DNA of 64,000 nucleotides from Nymphaea colorata (lineage: Eukaryota > Streptophyta > Magnoliopsida > Nymphaeales > Nymphaeaceae). The notes beneath the pieces are model-generated. The model was not told where the DNA came from. It worked only from the letters and a program-made list of their open reading frames with translations, and did not search any database. Numbering within the stretch: position 1 is the first letter of the stretch; every line of letters starts with the position of its first letter. The position numbers were made by a program, and so were the translations under genes. Location: NCBI RefSeq assembly GCF_008831285.2, contig NC_045139.1:6790204-6854203 (forward strand), read 5' to 3'. Of this stretch, positions 50,401-62,073 are shown piece by piece.

Positions 50401-50507
50401 CGTCTCTGATCAGAAGGCTACATAGAAGTTGTTGAAACTCTGTTAATGGCGAGAGAGAGAGAGAGAGAGAGAGATGAGGGAGAGAGTGATAGAGACAGAG
50501 AACTCAC

Positions 50508-51000
50508 TTGAGCGAATACCAACTTGATGAATGGAACAATGGTGACGGCTAAGGCCGCAAGTCTTGGGGAGGTTCTCCGCTCTCTTCATCATCCATTCAT
50601 CAGCGACCCTCCCCTCCACATCTTCTCCCCTCTGGCTGCCTCCCGATACCAACTGCCTAATGGCTTCGCACCTGCAATCTTGCCTCGTCACCTTCAGCTG
50701 TTGGCAGCACTGGCGCGGCGGCCTCTCTCTGCTCCCTCCGCTCCTGAACCCCAGCAAAGGAACGCCATCCCTACCATGCTCCACGTAGCTCTTGCAGTCG
50801 TCCAGATCCATTTGCTCCATTCGGCACATCAAAGAACCAGGCCACTCCCTACCGTATTCTACCAAGTCGTCGTCGACCGTCACCGTCTCGGTGGTCTGCA
50901 TCGTCCGGAAAATTGAGGCCTCCGCCACGGCGGCCAGCAGCCATACCAGCCAGAGGGCTGTCATAGGTGTAACGTAATTGGTGCTGAACGAACACGCCAT
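50508..51000 (-). CDS. 2S albumin seed-storage protein, copy 3
   Basis: The start MACSFSTNYV at 51000 is supported by a TATA box about 90 bp upstream and by alignment to copy 2. The signal peptide core is TALWLVWLLAAVAEA. An acidic propeptide with TETVTVDDD follows. The small subunit has MCRMEQ and DDCKSY. After a linker near HGRDGVPLLGF, the large subunit carries QCC, CRC, TCG and HHCS, completing the eight-Cys pattern. It is expected in embryo or endosperm protein bodies. At 50508 CTCAA is followed by GTGAGT, a strong donor; unspliced, the frame ends at 50443 in a Ser-Leu run. A 130-aa plus-strand frame over it is a shadow. It is the best preserved copy of the three. Confidence 0.9.
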
Positions 51001-51090
51001 TAATTAATTGCAAGTGCACAAGCTTCTCGATCGCTCGTTTCGCGCTTCTTAAGAGAAGTACTGGCTGCGAGGTGAGATCGCAACGTAAAG

Positions 51091-51098
51091 AATTTATA
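51091..51098 (-). promoter_or_regulatory. TATA box of 2S albumin copy 3
   Basis: The minus strand reads AGTATAAATTC about 90 bp before the start codon. Confidence 0.65.
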
Positions 51099-51123
51099 CT
51101 GCTGGAGGGAGGGAGGAGAGAAA

Positions 51124-51130
51124 GGCACGT
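51124..51130 (-). promoter_or_regulatory. ACGT-core site of 2S albumin copy 3
   Basis: The minus strand reads CTACGTGCC, the counterpart of the ACGTGGC site of copy 2. It sits between the TATA box and the RY element. Confidence 0.45.
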
Positions 51131-51141
51131 AGAAGCTGTAT

Positions 51142-51147
51142 TGCATG
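51142..51147 (-). promoter_or_regulatory. RY element (CATGCA) of 2S albumin copy 3
   Basis: The minus strand reads TCCATGCAATAC. CATGCA is the core bound by B3 factors (ABI3/FUS3/LEC2 class) in seed-storage promoters. It lies about 45 bp upstream of the TATA box, next to an ACGT core, a typical seed module. I found no equivalent RY in copy 2. Confidence 0.6.
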
Positions 51148-52805
51148 GACAGAGTCCAATGTTAGATGCAACTGATTGAGACACTTGCAGAGAAGAAGGC
51201 CTCTCTGGTTCCATGATATTCGGGTGATTTGACTTCGTTCAATTTCATTTTCAAGTAAGTTACGGGGGAAGAGCTTTGACTGGTTCATTACTATAAGCCC
51301 GCGGCACCATATATCGTGTTATTATAACATCTATAATTTCCTAAAAGTATAGTCATGTTCCAGTTAGAATATTACATATATTTTCTTTATTTCAGAAAGC
51401 ATAATGTGATTCGACTTTGTGATCATGTTTGGCATATGTGACACATTATTACTGTGTCATGAATATACTCCAAATAAAAAATACAATAGATTTATGAAAT
51501 GTTTTTTGTGTTTAATGAATCTAATCAAATTTTGAGTTAGGTGCATGGAACAATAATATAATGTTACTATTCCTAAGCGACCCTTAAAGACATGTTTGAT
51601 TATTACACCAATTAAGTGTACTTCACCAAATTGTAATGTCACCTCAAGAATGAAGTCACGAAGAAAGTCTAACTACCCAATGCATCCAACCGTCTTCTCA
51701 TAATTTTAGGGTTGTAACGTAGTAAAATTCTGAATTTATTTACTAAGTGTTTGTTTCTTTATATGTATAAGGTGATCATATTTTTAAATAAAGTTACCAA
51801 GTAATCAAATACGCCTCAAAGGAGCAATGAGCATTCTACTAAGACACCATCAAACACAATTGTTTCAAGCAGCTCGCTTTCTTTATTGTTGAGTTAACTA
51901 ATGGATGATGGTCTACAAATATCTAACTAAAACGTAGATGCTTATAGTGTAAAGCATCTTATACAGATTATTGGACAGTAAATTGGTAAAATGGATCTGA
52001 GTTAATCTCGACAATAGTTAAACCATACCCATCAACGCTCACTGCCATCATGCCATACCCATTGAATAATGACACGAGTTAAGTTATGAAGATGGAATCT
52101 TAAAGATTACTGCTAGACGCGTTAAATTTTAGGCTATGAGCAGAGATGCAAATGGCCGGCAGGATTGAGATAATCAAACTAAATACACAGGAAATCAGAT
52201 TCGGGTCAGGTAATTGGGTTCATGCAGCTAAAAAGAATGCAAAACTTCAAAACCATAAAGCATCTGCTCAACCCCTTGACATATATGGGAAATAGGTATA
52301 TTTTAACATAAGTTGGTCGACGTTGGTGGGAATTACAATTCCAAGATTTTATTTCCCAATTTTTTCAGTTTCCCAACCTCTAGTACCAGGTTATTGGAAT
52401 GTGGAAGTTTCATTCCATATGCCCCATCTTATCAGATGTGTTGGAATTTTAGTTCTAGATACTTTAGTTTCATGTTTGTTTATGCATGAAACAAAAATAC
52501 CACCTGAATACAAGAAGTTTAATTGTAGATTTCTTCACTTGTGGCTGAGGTCGTTGTCTGATTTTGTTTTCTTGTTCTTGTTGGTCTTTTCTTGGAATCT
52601 GTTTGGTTCTAGTTGGATGCTTTGTTGTTTTAAGAGAAGCTAGAACAAAATCCGCTGTTCCCATTGCCAAATCTGCATTATTCTTCTTGTTGGTTTCTTT
52701 CATTTTCTAGCTTTGTCTGCTCTTAGAGTCAAAAATCTTTTTTGAATCCCTGAAAGCCAGCTTCTACCGCTGGCTTCTACCGTCCTTTTGAATCCCTAGT
52801 CTTGA
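51148..52805. other. Gene-free stretch with a possible MITE at 51590-51815
   Basis: CATGTTTGATTATTACACC (51591) and, inverted, GCGTATTTGATTACTTGG (ending about 51813) may be ends of an element related to the MITE at 47803. The paired part is only about 9 bp, so this is weak. No gene was recognised in the rest. Confidence 0.35.
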
Positions 52806-53039
52806 GGTTCTGTTGGCGACAATGAAGAGTGGGGTACTTATTCAGGATTTCCTAGATGTGGGAGTCTAAGACCTGAAACTCTTAGGGACAATGCCCGTGC
52901 TATGATCGGCAACCTCTGCTTCACTCTCTTAGTTCTCGGTGTTCTGATCGTCACCATCATTTCTGCAACATACCAACCAGAAGATTGATTGTGCCGATTT
53001 TAGATCTCTTCCATGTTATGATGCGGACGACGATTGAAC
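52806..53039 (+). pseudogene. Fragment of a membrane-protein gene (single transmembrane helix)
   Basis: A 77-codon frame without its own plausible start reads SVGDNEEWGTYSGFPRCG, then LRPETLRDNARAMIGNL, a clear transmembrane helix CFTLLVLGVLIVTIISATY and then QPE. The polar N-terminal part plus one helix resembles a plant family of small single-pass membrane proteins that I remember but cannot name with certainty. After QPE the reading (KIDCADFRS) looks unrelated. No flanking exons are visible. It could be a captured exon, a pseudogene or one exon of an unannotated gene. Confidence 0.4.
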
Positions 53040-54131
53040 AATTCAAGGACAAGGGGAAGGGGCAGAGAGAAGGGTTACCTGCTTTGACGATCTGCTCCTG
53101 TTGTGGACAAGAAGCAGCTGAATCTCTCCAGCTGAAGCAACTATGGATGAACAAGAGACACTGGAAGAGACGAAAGGTAAAAGAGCTCGAGCATGGAGAG
53201 TAAAGTTCCACCTGTTTAAGTGGAACCTTAGTTCCCGTATTAAAGTTTCATGGCTACTTAAAAAAAAGACTCTGCACAAATTTGTTGAGAGATGGAGACA
53301 TATTTGAACGTTCCACTTTTATGATACAGTTCCAACAGTTTAAACACACTCTTAAGATCTATTTGGCAATATTAAACTGTTCTATGAATCTCAAATAGAT
53401 CTTTGAAACACTACCATATGAATCTGCTCTAAGAAATAAAGTAAATCTTCGTAACACTAAAATCATTGGTACTCTTTCGGGCATGCACTGAAACTGAAGT
53501 CTGCCACTCTACACCCTAAGGAGTTCCAATAGTGTTTCTTCATGGTGGTTGGTGCTTGCCCACTACTTATACCTGCTAAATCTGGTCTTTAGAGAGAGAA
53601 AGAGAGAGAGAGATGCATTGGCAAAGGGGTGAGAAGTTGTTACCAAGTTCAAAGAAAGAGAAGGACGAACAAAAGGAAGTAACAAATAAGAAAAGAGAAA
53701 TGGTAAAAAGGGAGATCAGTCTGCAACTTTGAGTCAGAGCAAAGTTGCAGAGCGTAGAGGTCGATCACAGAGACGAAGAGTCCAATTAAAGACGTAAAGG
53801 GAGGCACCACACAGTGGCTTCCAAACGTGACATAAAACCGGTTTTAGTTGGAGGGTCCCAAACGGGAACATGTTCCCAACCCGTCTCAGTCAGGGTCAGG
53901 GATTGGTCCCGAGTGGGGTCGGTGACCTACAGCCAATATTGCGCGTAAAAAATATATTTTGTCCATCAACGGTCAGGATCCGAGGAGGTTTTATCTTTCG
54001 TGATTAATAATAAGAACATTAAAATAAATGGAAAGGGGAAAAAATCGGATATATCGGTGAGTTGACTTGCCTGGCCTCCGATACATCGGTTCGGGAAGGG
54101 TTTCTCGCCAAGCTGTGGAGGCGATTCGTCA
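53040..54131. other. Gene-free stretch and probable promoter of the BED/hAT gene
   Basis: A GA-rich patch lies at 53590-53612. 53830-53930 is GC-richer with repeated GGTCCC/GGGTC words. No gene was recognised. The last ~100 bp should hold the leader of the next gene. Confidence 0.4.
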
Positions 54132-57100
54132 ATGGCGACGCAGGGTCTGGGGGCGAGGAGGCCGGCGCCTTCCGATTCGACCCTCGATCGCCCCAATTCT
54201 AGAATCCCAAAGGAGGATTCGCTCTCTATCTACGGTTCGGTTCTTCCCTTCCACCGTTCCTTTTTCTGTTTCCCGTTCAGAATCGAGCTTCCGTTTTGTT
54301 GTGACGGTTTCTTTTCTCGGCCTCGCGAGATTACCAAAAGGCCATCTTGTGTGTTCGTGTTTAGGTGGTTCGAATAGATGCTACTGTCTAGAATTTGATG
54401 GGTTGTTTCCTAGTTCTTTTGGATGTTGACTTCGTGGATTTGGTGGTTTACTCGGTTTGTCTTCTGTTGGGGAATTTCATTTTCTTAGCCATGTGCATTT
54501 TGGGATCATGGTTGATTTTGGGCGGTTGATGAAGAGAGCTGTCAAGCTACAAATCAGATCTTTGGTGTTTTTCCTGAATTTCTCACTCCGGTTTAATGGT
54601 AGTTTACTATAAATGAAGTACTTTTTCGTGCATTAAAACAGTGGTTTGAGGGGTTGGATCTTTTCTGTCCCACTTGGTGTGGTTCTGTTGCTCTGCGAGC
54701 TTGTTTGTGCATATCTTATTGGATCGACTACTGGTGCTAAATCTAGTTTTCTTGGTAGTAGTCCTTAAGTTGTATGATGCTTGGATGATGAGTGAGCCGA
54801 TTTTCTGTTAAAGAAGACTGGAATTTGCTATGCTTTGTTCTCTTTAATTAAGGGACTGCGGAACTGTGGAAGTCCTGGAACATGGCTCTGCATGTTACAG
54901 TCAGTTTCAGTCTTCAACACCGTTGGTGACTGCACGAGCGGTCTAAAACTCTTTTAAATCTCTTCAATTTTCAAACGAACTTACTTGGAACCAGAAAACC
55001 TAGCGGAGCTGCCATGTGATCGTTCACCAACGCAATGCATTCTGCTTTTGATGATCTTAGTCCCTTCTTGTAATGGCTTGTCATAGTGATCTGATATTGT
55101 TGGGAGCAGCTCAATGTACAATTTATGTATGGCCAATTGTGTAGCAATGCAAGATGAGCTTTTTTGATAGTTGTGAAACAAGATATGAATTCACAGCCTT
55201 ACCTACAAACCAACATAGTGGGACTTCTTTTCTTTGGGTTATGCTCATATTTCCTGCTGTTGGATAGCCACTTAGTACTCCCCTTGATACTAGCTTTGAT
55301 GTAGTTGACAGGTTTTTTTTCACTAAGCTGGGTTAGTTGTATGGTTATGCTATGATGCTCCTATATCTAAAAGTGTTGGGTGGTCGAATCAAAGGAATTG
55401 GCAAGGATAAAAATTTCAAATATTTGATGTGTGAGCTTACATAAACAAGATGCATCAACCTGTATTCCAACAAAAATTGTTATGAGGTCAATTGAGATGA
55501 GTTTGGGCCTAAATGCACCATCAAACTCCAAGACTGTGCAGGTTCACTTAATTTAGTTGTGAGGCTAGTCAATATAGTTTCATCAGTTTGCTGTCCAGTG
55601 ATGGTTTACATGCAGTCCTGCAATAATGCCTCATGTTATATGAAATGTAAGTGAGGAATGAAATTAACCTATTGCCGACAAGCTTCTCACGTAATGATGT
55701 TTTTCCATTAGAAAATGATTACACATGTAAATTTCGTTAAGGACATATTCTAGTAACCAACAAGAAAATAATTTAATAAATTCACTAGTTATTTACGGTC
55801 TCCTGCAAAATCTTTTTGTTGCAGTCCAAGTCAGGTTCATCAAGTGAATGCTTTACTGAAATTGGTTAATGTGTTTCTTGCTAAAGATTGGGCAGTGAGT
55901 TGCAGGCTTGTGTCCAACAGACCAGTGAATGAATAGGTTAACAACTTTCAATTTTGATGTTTGTCCTCGAGCAAGATTGTGTAACTTAGTTTTTCAGTTG
56001 CACGTGTAGGCTTGTAGCAGTTTAGTTTGAGTCTTATTTGCAGGGCCCACAGCAGCCTTTGTTTCTGTAAATTTGAAAGTGAAACATTCTTAGACAATCT
56101 ATTGTGATAAACTGTTGTAATCTGTAACCGTTTCTTCAAACGTGTACTTACTAGCGGGACCATGCCAGAATTTTCTACCATCCTTGGTCCATGGGCAGGT
56201 TAATGAACGGTTAAAGCAATAAGTGAGATTGAAATAGTGAAATCATCTCTAGTCTAGTGAAGTATATGGTGATTGATGTGGGAAGATTTTCATGAAAAAT
56301 ATGCTTGAAGATTAAAACTACACGTGGATGTTTTGGCTGTTAGAAACCTTTTTCATGTTTTGCAGGTGTAACATAAAATGCACTTTGTATCATTTCCGTA
56401 ATGGGATGAGATACAAAGGCATATTACAAGTAGAGCTGAGCTGACACACGACCAGCTCAGTTCATAAACCAGCCTAAATTCGGGAATATTTCTTCTTTTT
56501 CTTTGTTTCTTTCACTGGTTAGTGAAAGTTAATCAGGAGACCTTAAAACTAGACTATCCATGTACCTTATGAATTTTTATTTATTTATAAGTTTTAACAG
56601 ATTGACGAGAAAAAGAGTATTTGAGCATTGGAGGTTTTGGGGAAGAAGGTATTGGAGGAAAGAAGTTTGGGTATGTTGCTACACAAATATTCATTTTTGG
56701 GTTTTTTGGGTATTTAGGAAAATAATAATTTGTCATATTTTCCTATATTAAATTGCTCCCTTTTTCCTTGTCTGTCCAGCTTTTAACTTGTTCTAAACAG
56801 TTTAGCGACTGGTTCAGCAATGCGGCAAAAGGATCTAGGTTGGCAATATTGCTCACGGATATCTGAAACAGATAGATCATTTGTGCGTTGCAATTTCTGC
56901 CAGAGAGAAATACATGGAGGGATAAGTCGTTTTAAGCAGCACATTGCAAAGCTTAAGGGTGAATGTAAAGGTTGCACAAGGGTTCCTGCTGCTGTCAGCA
57001 GAGAAATGAGAGAATATATAGCTGGAAAAAAGTTAGAGAGGCAGCAGAAACAAGAATCATCAGAGAAGGCTTTTGATAATGGTAACCTGGAAATGGTTTT

Positions 57101-59511
57101 GAAAGATGATGGTGATGACATAGGGATGGAGGTAGCCAAGTTACCAGGGGCTCCAGGTTTTGAAGAGGATATTGCAACTAGGGCAGAGCGTGGGAAAGCA
57201 TCAATAGGTGATGATGGTGCATCAACTTTGGTTGCATTGCGTACTCGGCCAGCTTTAGGTTCTTCTTTGCGGGCACCATTAAATGGTTCACTTTCTTTAG
57301 ATCCAGTCATTCAGAAATCCTCCAAGCAAAAACAGAAGGCCTCTTCAGTCAAAGATGCAAGGAAAATGGTGTGTAAAGCCATTTCCAAGTTTTTCTACCA
57401 TGCTGCCATTCCTTTTCACTCAGCACATAGCCCATATTTCCAGCCTATGTTTGATGCTATTGCACAGTACGGTTCTGGAGTTAAACCTCCATCTCCATAT
57501 GAGATTGGTGGGCCCCTTTTAGATGAGGAAGTTGAAACTAGTAAAAGTTACATTTCAGAGCTTAAATTATCATGGAATACAACAGGGTGTTCAATAATGG
57601 TGGATGGGTGGACAGATAATAATGGAAGAACACTGATTAATTTTCTAGCTTATTGTCCCAAAGGAACTGTTTTTGTAAGGTCTGTGGATGCTTCCCATAT
57701 AATCAATGATCCACAGTTGCTGTTTGAATTGCTTAGTGATGTTGTTGAGGAGGTTGGAGAGAAAAATGTGGTTCAAGTCATCACTGAAAATTCTGCCAAT
57801 TTCTCACTTGCCGGGTCAATGCTGATGGAAAAGAGGAAAAACCTATTTTGGACCCCTTGTGCTGCATATTGCATAGATCAAATACTTAAGGAAATTTCAA
57901 CCATGAGATCTGTCTCTGATGCTTTAAAGAAGGGTAAGAGAATAACAAAATTCATTTATAATCATGCTTGGGTATTAAGCGTGATGCGAAGATTTACAGA
58001 GGGTAGAGAGCTCATTCGACCTGCTGTAACAAGATCTGCTGCTAGTTTTTTGACGTTGGAAAGTATAAGTGCAGCAAGATCAGCATTGTTCCAAATGTTT
58101 GCTTCTGATGAATGGAAACAGTCAAGCTTCGCAAAATTAAAAGAAGGGAAGCAAGTTGAAAGACTGGTGGCAACTCCGAAGTTTTGGAGTAAAGTGGACT
58201 ATGCAGTTCGGTGTACATCACCTCTTGTTAAAGCTCTGAGACTGATAGATGCTGATGATAAGCCTACAATGGCCTATATATATGATGCTATTGATCGTGC
58301 AAAGCTTGCAATTAGAGATGCAAATGGTGGTAGATATTACAAATCTATATGGAGAATTATTGATGATAAATGGGGGCCTCTACTTCATCATCCCCTTCAT
58401 GCTGCAGGTATATTGCGACTTGTAAAATTTCATACATCCATATAAAGCATATATACATTGCACATACATATATTATATTTATGCAACAGTTTGTTTATTG
58501 ATAGAATATTATTATCTAACACCGTTTAAGTTGCCAGGATATTATCTAAACCCTGCAATCCGCTATGATCAAGACTTCTCAAGACACCCTGACATTGTAC
58601 GAAGTTTGCACTTATGCATTCAAAGATTACAACCTAACCAGGATGCACAGTTAGAAGCAGTGAATCAGGTACCTGTCTAGCTCTGGCATTGCTTTCCTGA
58701 CAACTGCATGAGCAATTTTCAACAGAAAATTTTATTTCCACCTGTAGGCTGCCAGCAAGTACTCAAAAGCTTTAGGAGACTTTGGGAGTGATTTGGCTAT
58801 TAGAAGTAGGAAAAAAATGGATCCAGGTATGCCTTGATATCTTACAGTAAGCTATTTCTGTAAGATGATTTTTCCCCTTCTGTGAAGAGTTCATAATGGA
58901 TGCCATATAATGCAAGTTTTATGCTGATATTTTTCTCAGCTATTTGGTGGGAAACCTACAGCATGGACTGTCCTGAGTTGCGAGACATTGCTATAAAGGT
59001 CCTCAGCCAAACCTGCCTATCATCTGGTTGTGAGTGGAAACGTAGCATGTTCGATTTGGTCCATACAAAAAGGAGGAACAGGCTTACAACAACTAAACTG
59101 GACAAATTAGTTTATGTGCATTACAATTTGAGGCTGCGAGCAAGGCAGTTTGACAGAGATGCTAAATACTATAATCCCATCAATTTAGATTATATATTTC
59201 ATGAAGATCCTACTGAAGAATGGTTAGTTGAAGGGGAGACTTCAATGTTTTCGCATGAACAATCACATGTACTCAGCATAGTTGATCGGCCTGGATCTGG
59301 TCATGGCACACATATGGACATGAATGATGAAGATGAGTATATATGCTCTGGTGATGATGATGATGGCAGTGATGATGAAGATGGTGGAAACAAGGACGAA
59401 CCCTATGAGGTGCAACCTGCTGGAGACATGGATGAGGGATATTACCAGCCTCCTTATGATTATGAATTGGGAGATATGAATTTACCTCGTCAACCCACGT
59501 GGTTTGACTGA
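54132..59511 (+). CDS. BED zinc-finger / DUF659 / hAT-dimerisation protein (domesticated hAT transposase), five exons, 824 aa
   Basis: Exons: 54132-54234 (inferred first exon, joined in phase), 56818-58407, 58538-58668, 58748-58826 and 58940-59511. All have GT-AG sites. Without exon 1, the protein starts at M 56820. The BED finger at about residues 36-80 has RCNFC, then HIAKLKGEC. DUF659 follows, with SIMVDGWTD and the next strand LINFLAYCPKGTVF. The hAT C-terminal dimerisation part reads IWWETYSMDCPELRDIAIKV. The tail is very acidic (DDDDGSDDEDGG). Many plants keep such hAT-derived proteins as single-copy host genes, probably DNA-binding; the function here is unknown. Its intact frame, introns and lack of visible inverted ends argue for domestication. 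Confidence 0.85.
54235..56817 (+). other. Inferred first intron of the BED/hAT gene
   Basis: The 2.6-kb stretch lacks recognisable coding sequence. The donor (TACG then GTTCGG) is weak; the acceptor GGTTCAG directly before CAATG is good. If the join is wrong, this is promoter and 5' UTR instead. Confidence 0.45.
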
Positions 59512-60439
59512 CATGTATCATGTTTCAGCTGTATAATTTATTAGTGCAGTTATGAGAGTGTGATTTTGAAATGTATTATTGGTATATTTGTGCTTTAGCA
59601 CATATTTGTTTATAATAGCTTAAGGGCGTTCTTCTCCTTTACTCTTTCCCCCCGTTTTATATATTGATCATCTAGGGAACTGTTTTTTCAACTGTTATTT
59701 ATATGCTGCATCTGTTGACTGTATTTCACAGTAAAACCAGAGTTAAACGAAATTTTTTGTGGTTGCGGTGCTGAAGTTTCTCTGTTAGACTTTGTTGATT
59801 TCCATATTTATTTTATGTGCCCGCTTAAACAATTGCTCATTACAAAATAGCGAAGGCATTGTCACCGCAAACTACTCCATTTTAAGGGTCTGTATGTTTA
59901 TGAGTGAATATTGATTTGGACTTGACTTGACAAATGTCATGGTCTAAACACCTGATTCAACTATTGTTTTGTAGCTAACAAGTTTATAGTTCTTTTTTGG
60001 TTATATTCTATTTTTTATGGTATTGTGATGTGGTCAGAGATTCCAGCATTATCATGGGGTGTATTGAGGAAAATACTGGATACTGTTAAGAATACTGAAC
60101 TCTTAACTTAATTCTAAAACTTAGAGGTGGTGTCACGATCTATTTACAAAGGTTCAAACTTCAAACCATGCTTCATTGTTTTTGATGTACAAACAAGAAT
60201 TAGTGAGTCTTCAAGCTTTCATGCACTGTTACACATCTATTGCAACAGATTGTTTATATCAGTTTTTCAAGTTTTAGTCGACAGAAGTCAGCAAAATTTA
60301 AGGAAAAGTGATTTCTGATATTGGTTTCATGTTCTCTGCAAGTAGAGGTTATATCAAAAGTGAATGAATTGTAACATGTCTTCTATGGATTTTTGAAATC
60401 AAACTACCTTGACCTAGAGTTGGTCATTGGACTTCTCAT
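59512..60439. other. 3' region of the BED/hAT gene and intergenic DNA
   Basis: Probable 3' UTR near 59512-59640, then AT-rich DNA with no recognised gene. Confidence 0.4.
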
Positions 60440-60691
60440 AGGACAGAAAAAAAATGTCTAGTAATACCTGCAGCTTGCTGATTTTCATTCCTGGAGCTTT
60501 TATTCTCATTTTTATCAAGTTCAAGATAACCTGGGGCTTATGGCCAAGTCTGGCGGGCCTGCACTAGGACAGAAAAAAAATGTCTAGTAACACCTGCGGC
60601 TTGCTGATTTTCATTCCTGGAGCCTTTATTCTCAGTTTTATCAAGTTTAAGATAACCTACGGCTTATGGCCAAGTCTGGTGGGCCTGCACC
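60440..60691. repeat. Tandem duplication, two copies of 126 bp
   Basis: AGGACAGAAAAAAAATGTCT begins at 60440 and again at 60566. The copies run to GGGCCTGCAC and differ at only about ten positions, so this is a young duplication. The unit has no coding potential I can see. Confidence 0.92.
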
Positions 60692-61903
60692 TGATTCTAT
60701 AAGCTTGTACGTTTGTCACTTTTTATTTTCTACTTGTCACATTTTCTTTTCTACTTGGTGCATGTTTAACCTTGCTGGTCCATCCGTACTATGTTGGGTG
60801 TAGCTTTACACTTGCTTGTCATCACATTGAGACTAAAGAAAATTGGGACACTCTGATTTTCAACCAGTGAACCAGCGCTGATGGAACTGGTGCTTCTGTT
60901 TTCTGAGGGCTGGCTGAAGTCTTCATTTTTCCAGATGTTTAATGCTTTGTCCCTGTTACGATTTTCAATAAAAGTGTCAGTAACATTGTCAGATGTGTCC
61001 AGAATATTTGGAAAATGTTGCAGTTGTTTGCCTGCCTATTTGATGCTGATATTGTAATCTGTTGTTATTAAAGTAAGCAAAAGCAAATCAGACCATTAAA
61101 GAAATGGGCAGTTAGTAAATTGTTATGTTGGGCGCTATAATTCCTTGATTGCCTTTGTGATCTTTTTATTTATACAGTGGTTATGCTCATTCCACCTATA
61201 CATTCATGCTACAGCTTTAGACCAGATAAATCAGGGGAGATTAACTGTTGTAATTACTGGATATCCTAATGATTGTTATGTGACCTTTAAGCGGATGTGA
61301 CCTTTAAGTGGCTTTCTGACCATTGCTTTGCTGATTCCATCCTTTAGTGTCATTTCTTCAATGTGTATGTCAACCACTTTCATATTTCTTTCATGCTTGA
61401 ACATGCATTATTATGGTCTGTACATGCAGGGAAGCCATTCCTTATGTGGTCAACTGATCGAATTTACTTTGAAAAGCAAAAGACATCCTTCCAGATGCAG
61501 CTTGTTACCATAATCACTAGTTCATATCCCTTACCGTGCTTATTGTTCCTATTCAATTTGGTACCTGAAAGTTGGAACTCTTCACGTGTAGGGAAAATCT
61601 TGTTTTCCTATATGCAGCATCTTCCAGTGTCTCTCCATCTGTTAGATTGGCAACTGTGGGGCCAATTTTCTTCCAGAGCATATGCAGCCTATTGGTACTA
61701 AATGCATGTTCTTGCAATAATTTTATATTATGGCGATGAATTTATGACCTTTGTTTCAAATTGTGAATTCAATCACAAATGGTTGTCATGTCATGATATC
61801 ATGCTTGTTAAAAGAGTTCACATCTCTTAGTCAAATACATTAGGTCCGCTTGTCTTAGAATCCTACTATATTTCGCATATTTGACCTGCCAATTGTATTG
61901 CAG
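60692..61903. other. Gene-free or intronic stretch
   Basis: Short frames at 61328-61701 have no known domain. If the exon at 61904 belongs to the BED/hAT transcript, this is intron. Confidence 0.35.
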
Positions 61904-62073
61904 AGGCTACTCTTCAGAAACTCAGGAAGGGTTCTGCACTTGCTACAGTCTCTTCTATCGAAGCTACAAAAGAAAAGGACGTTGATGGCTCAGCAGAGGC
62001 ATCGGATGATCTTGGTGGTGCTAAATCTGTCAATAGCTTGAAGCAGATGGAAGATGACTCCTCTCACTTTTGA
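61904..62073 (+). CDS. Possible orphan terminal exon
   Basis: After TTGTATTGCAG a frame stays open for 56 codons to TGA: ATLQKLRKGSALATVSSIE, then an acidic tail ending KQMEDDSSHF. It is hydrophilic and reads like real protein. The acceptor is phase 1. Upstream donors of the same phase exist at 54234, 58407 and 58826, so it could be an alternative last exon of the BED/hAT gene, or the end of a different transcript starting at the 54132 exon. I do not recognise the sequence and could not find a linking exon. Confidence 0.35.

Noticed and set aside
50524-50916. 130-aa plus-strand frame
   Set aside because: Antisense shadow of albumin copy 3; no domain of its own.
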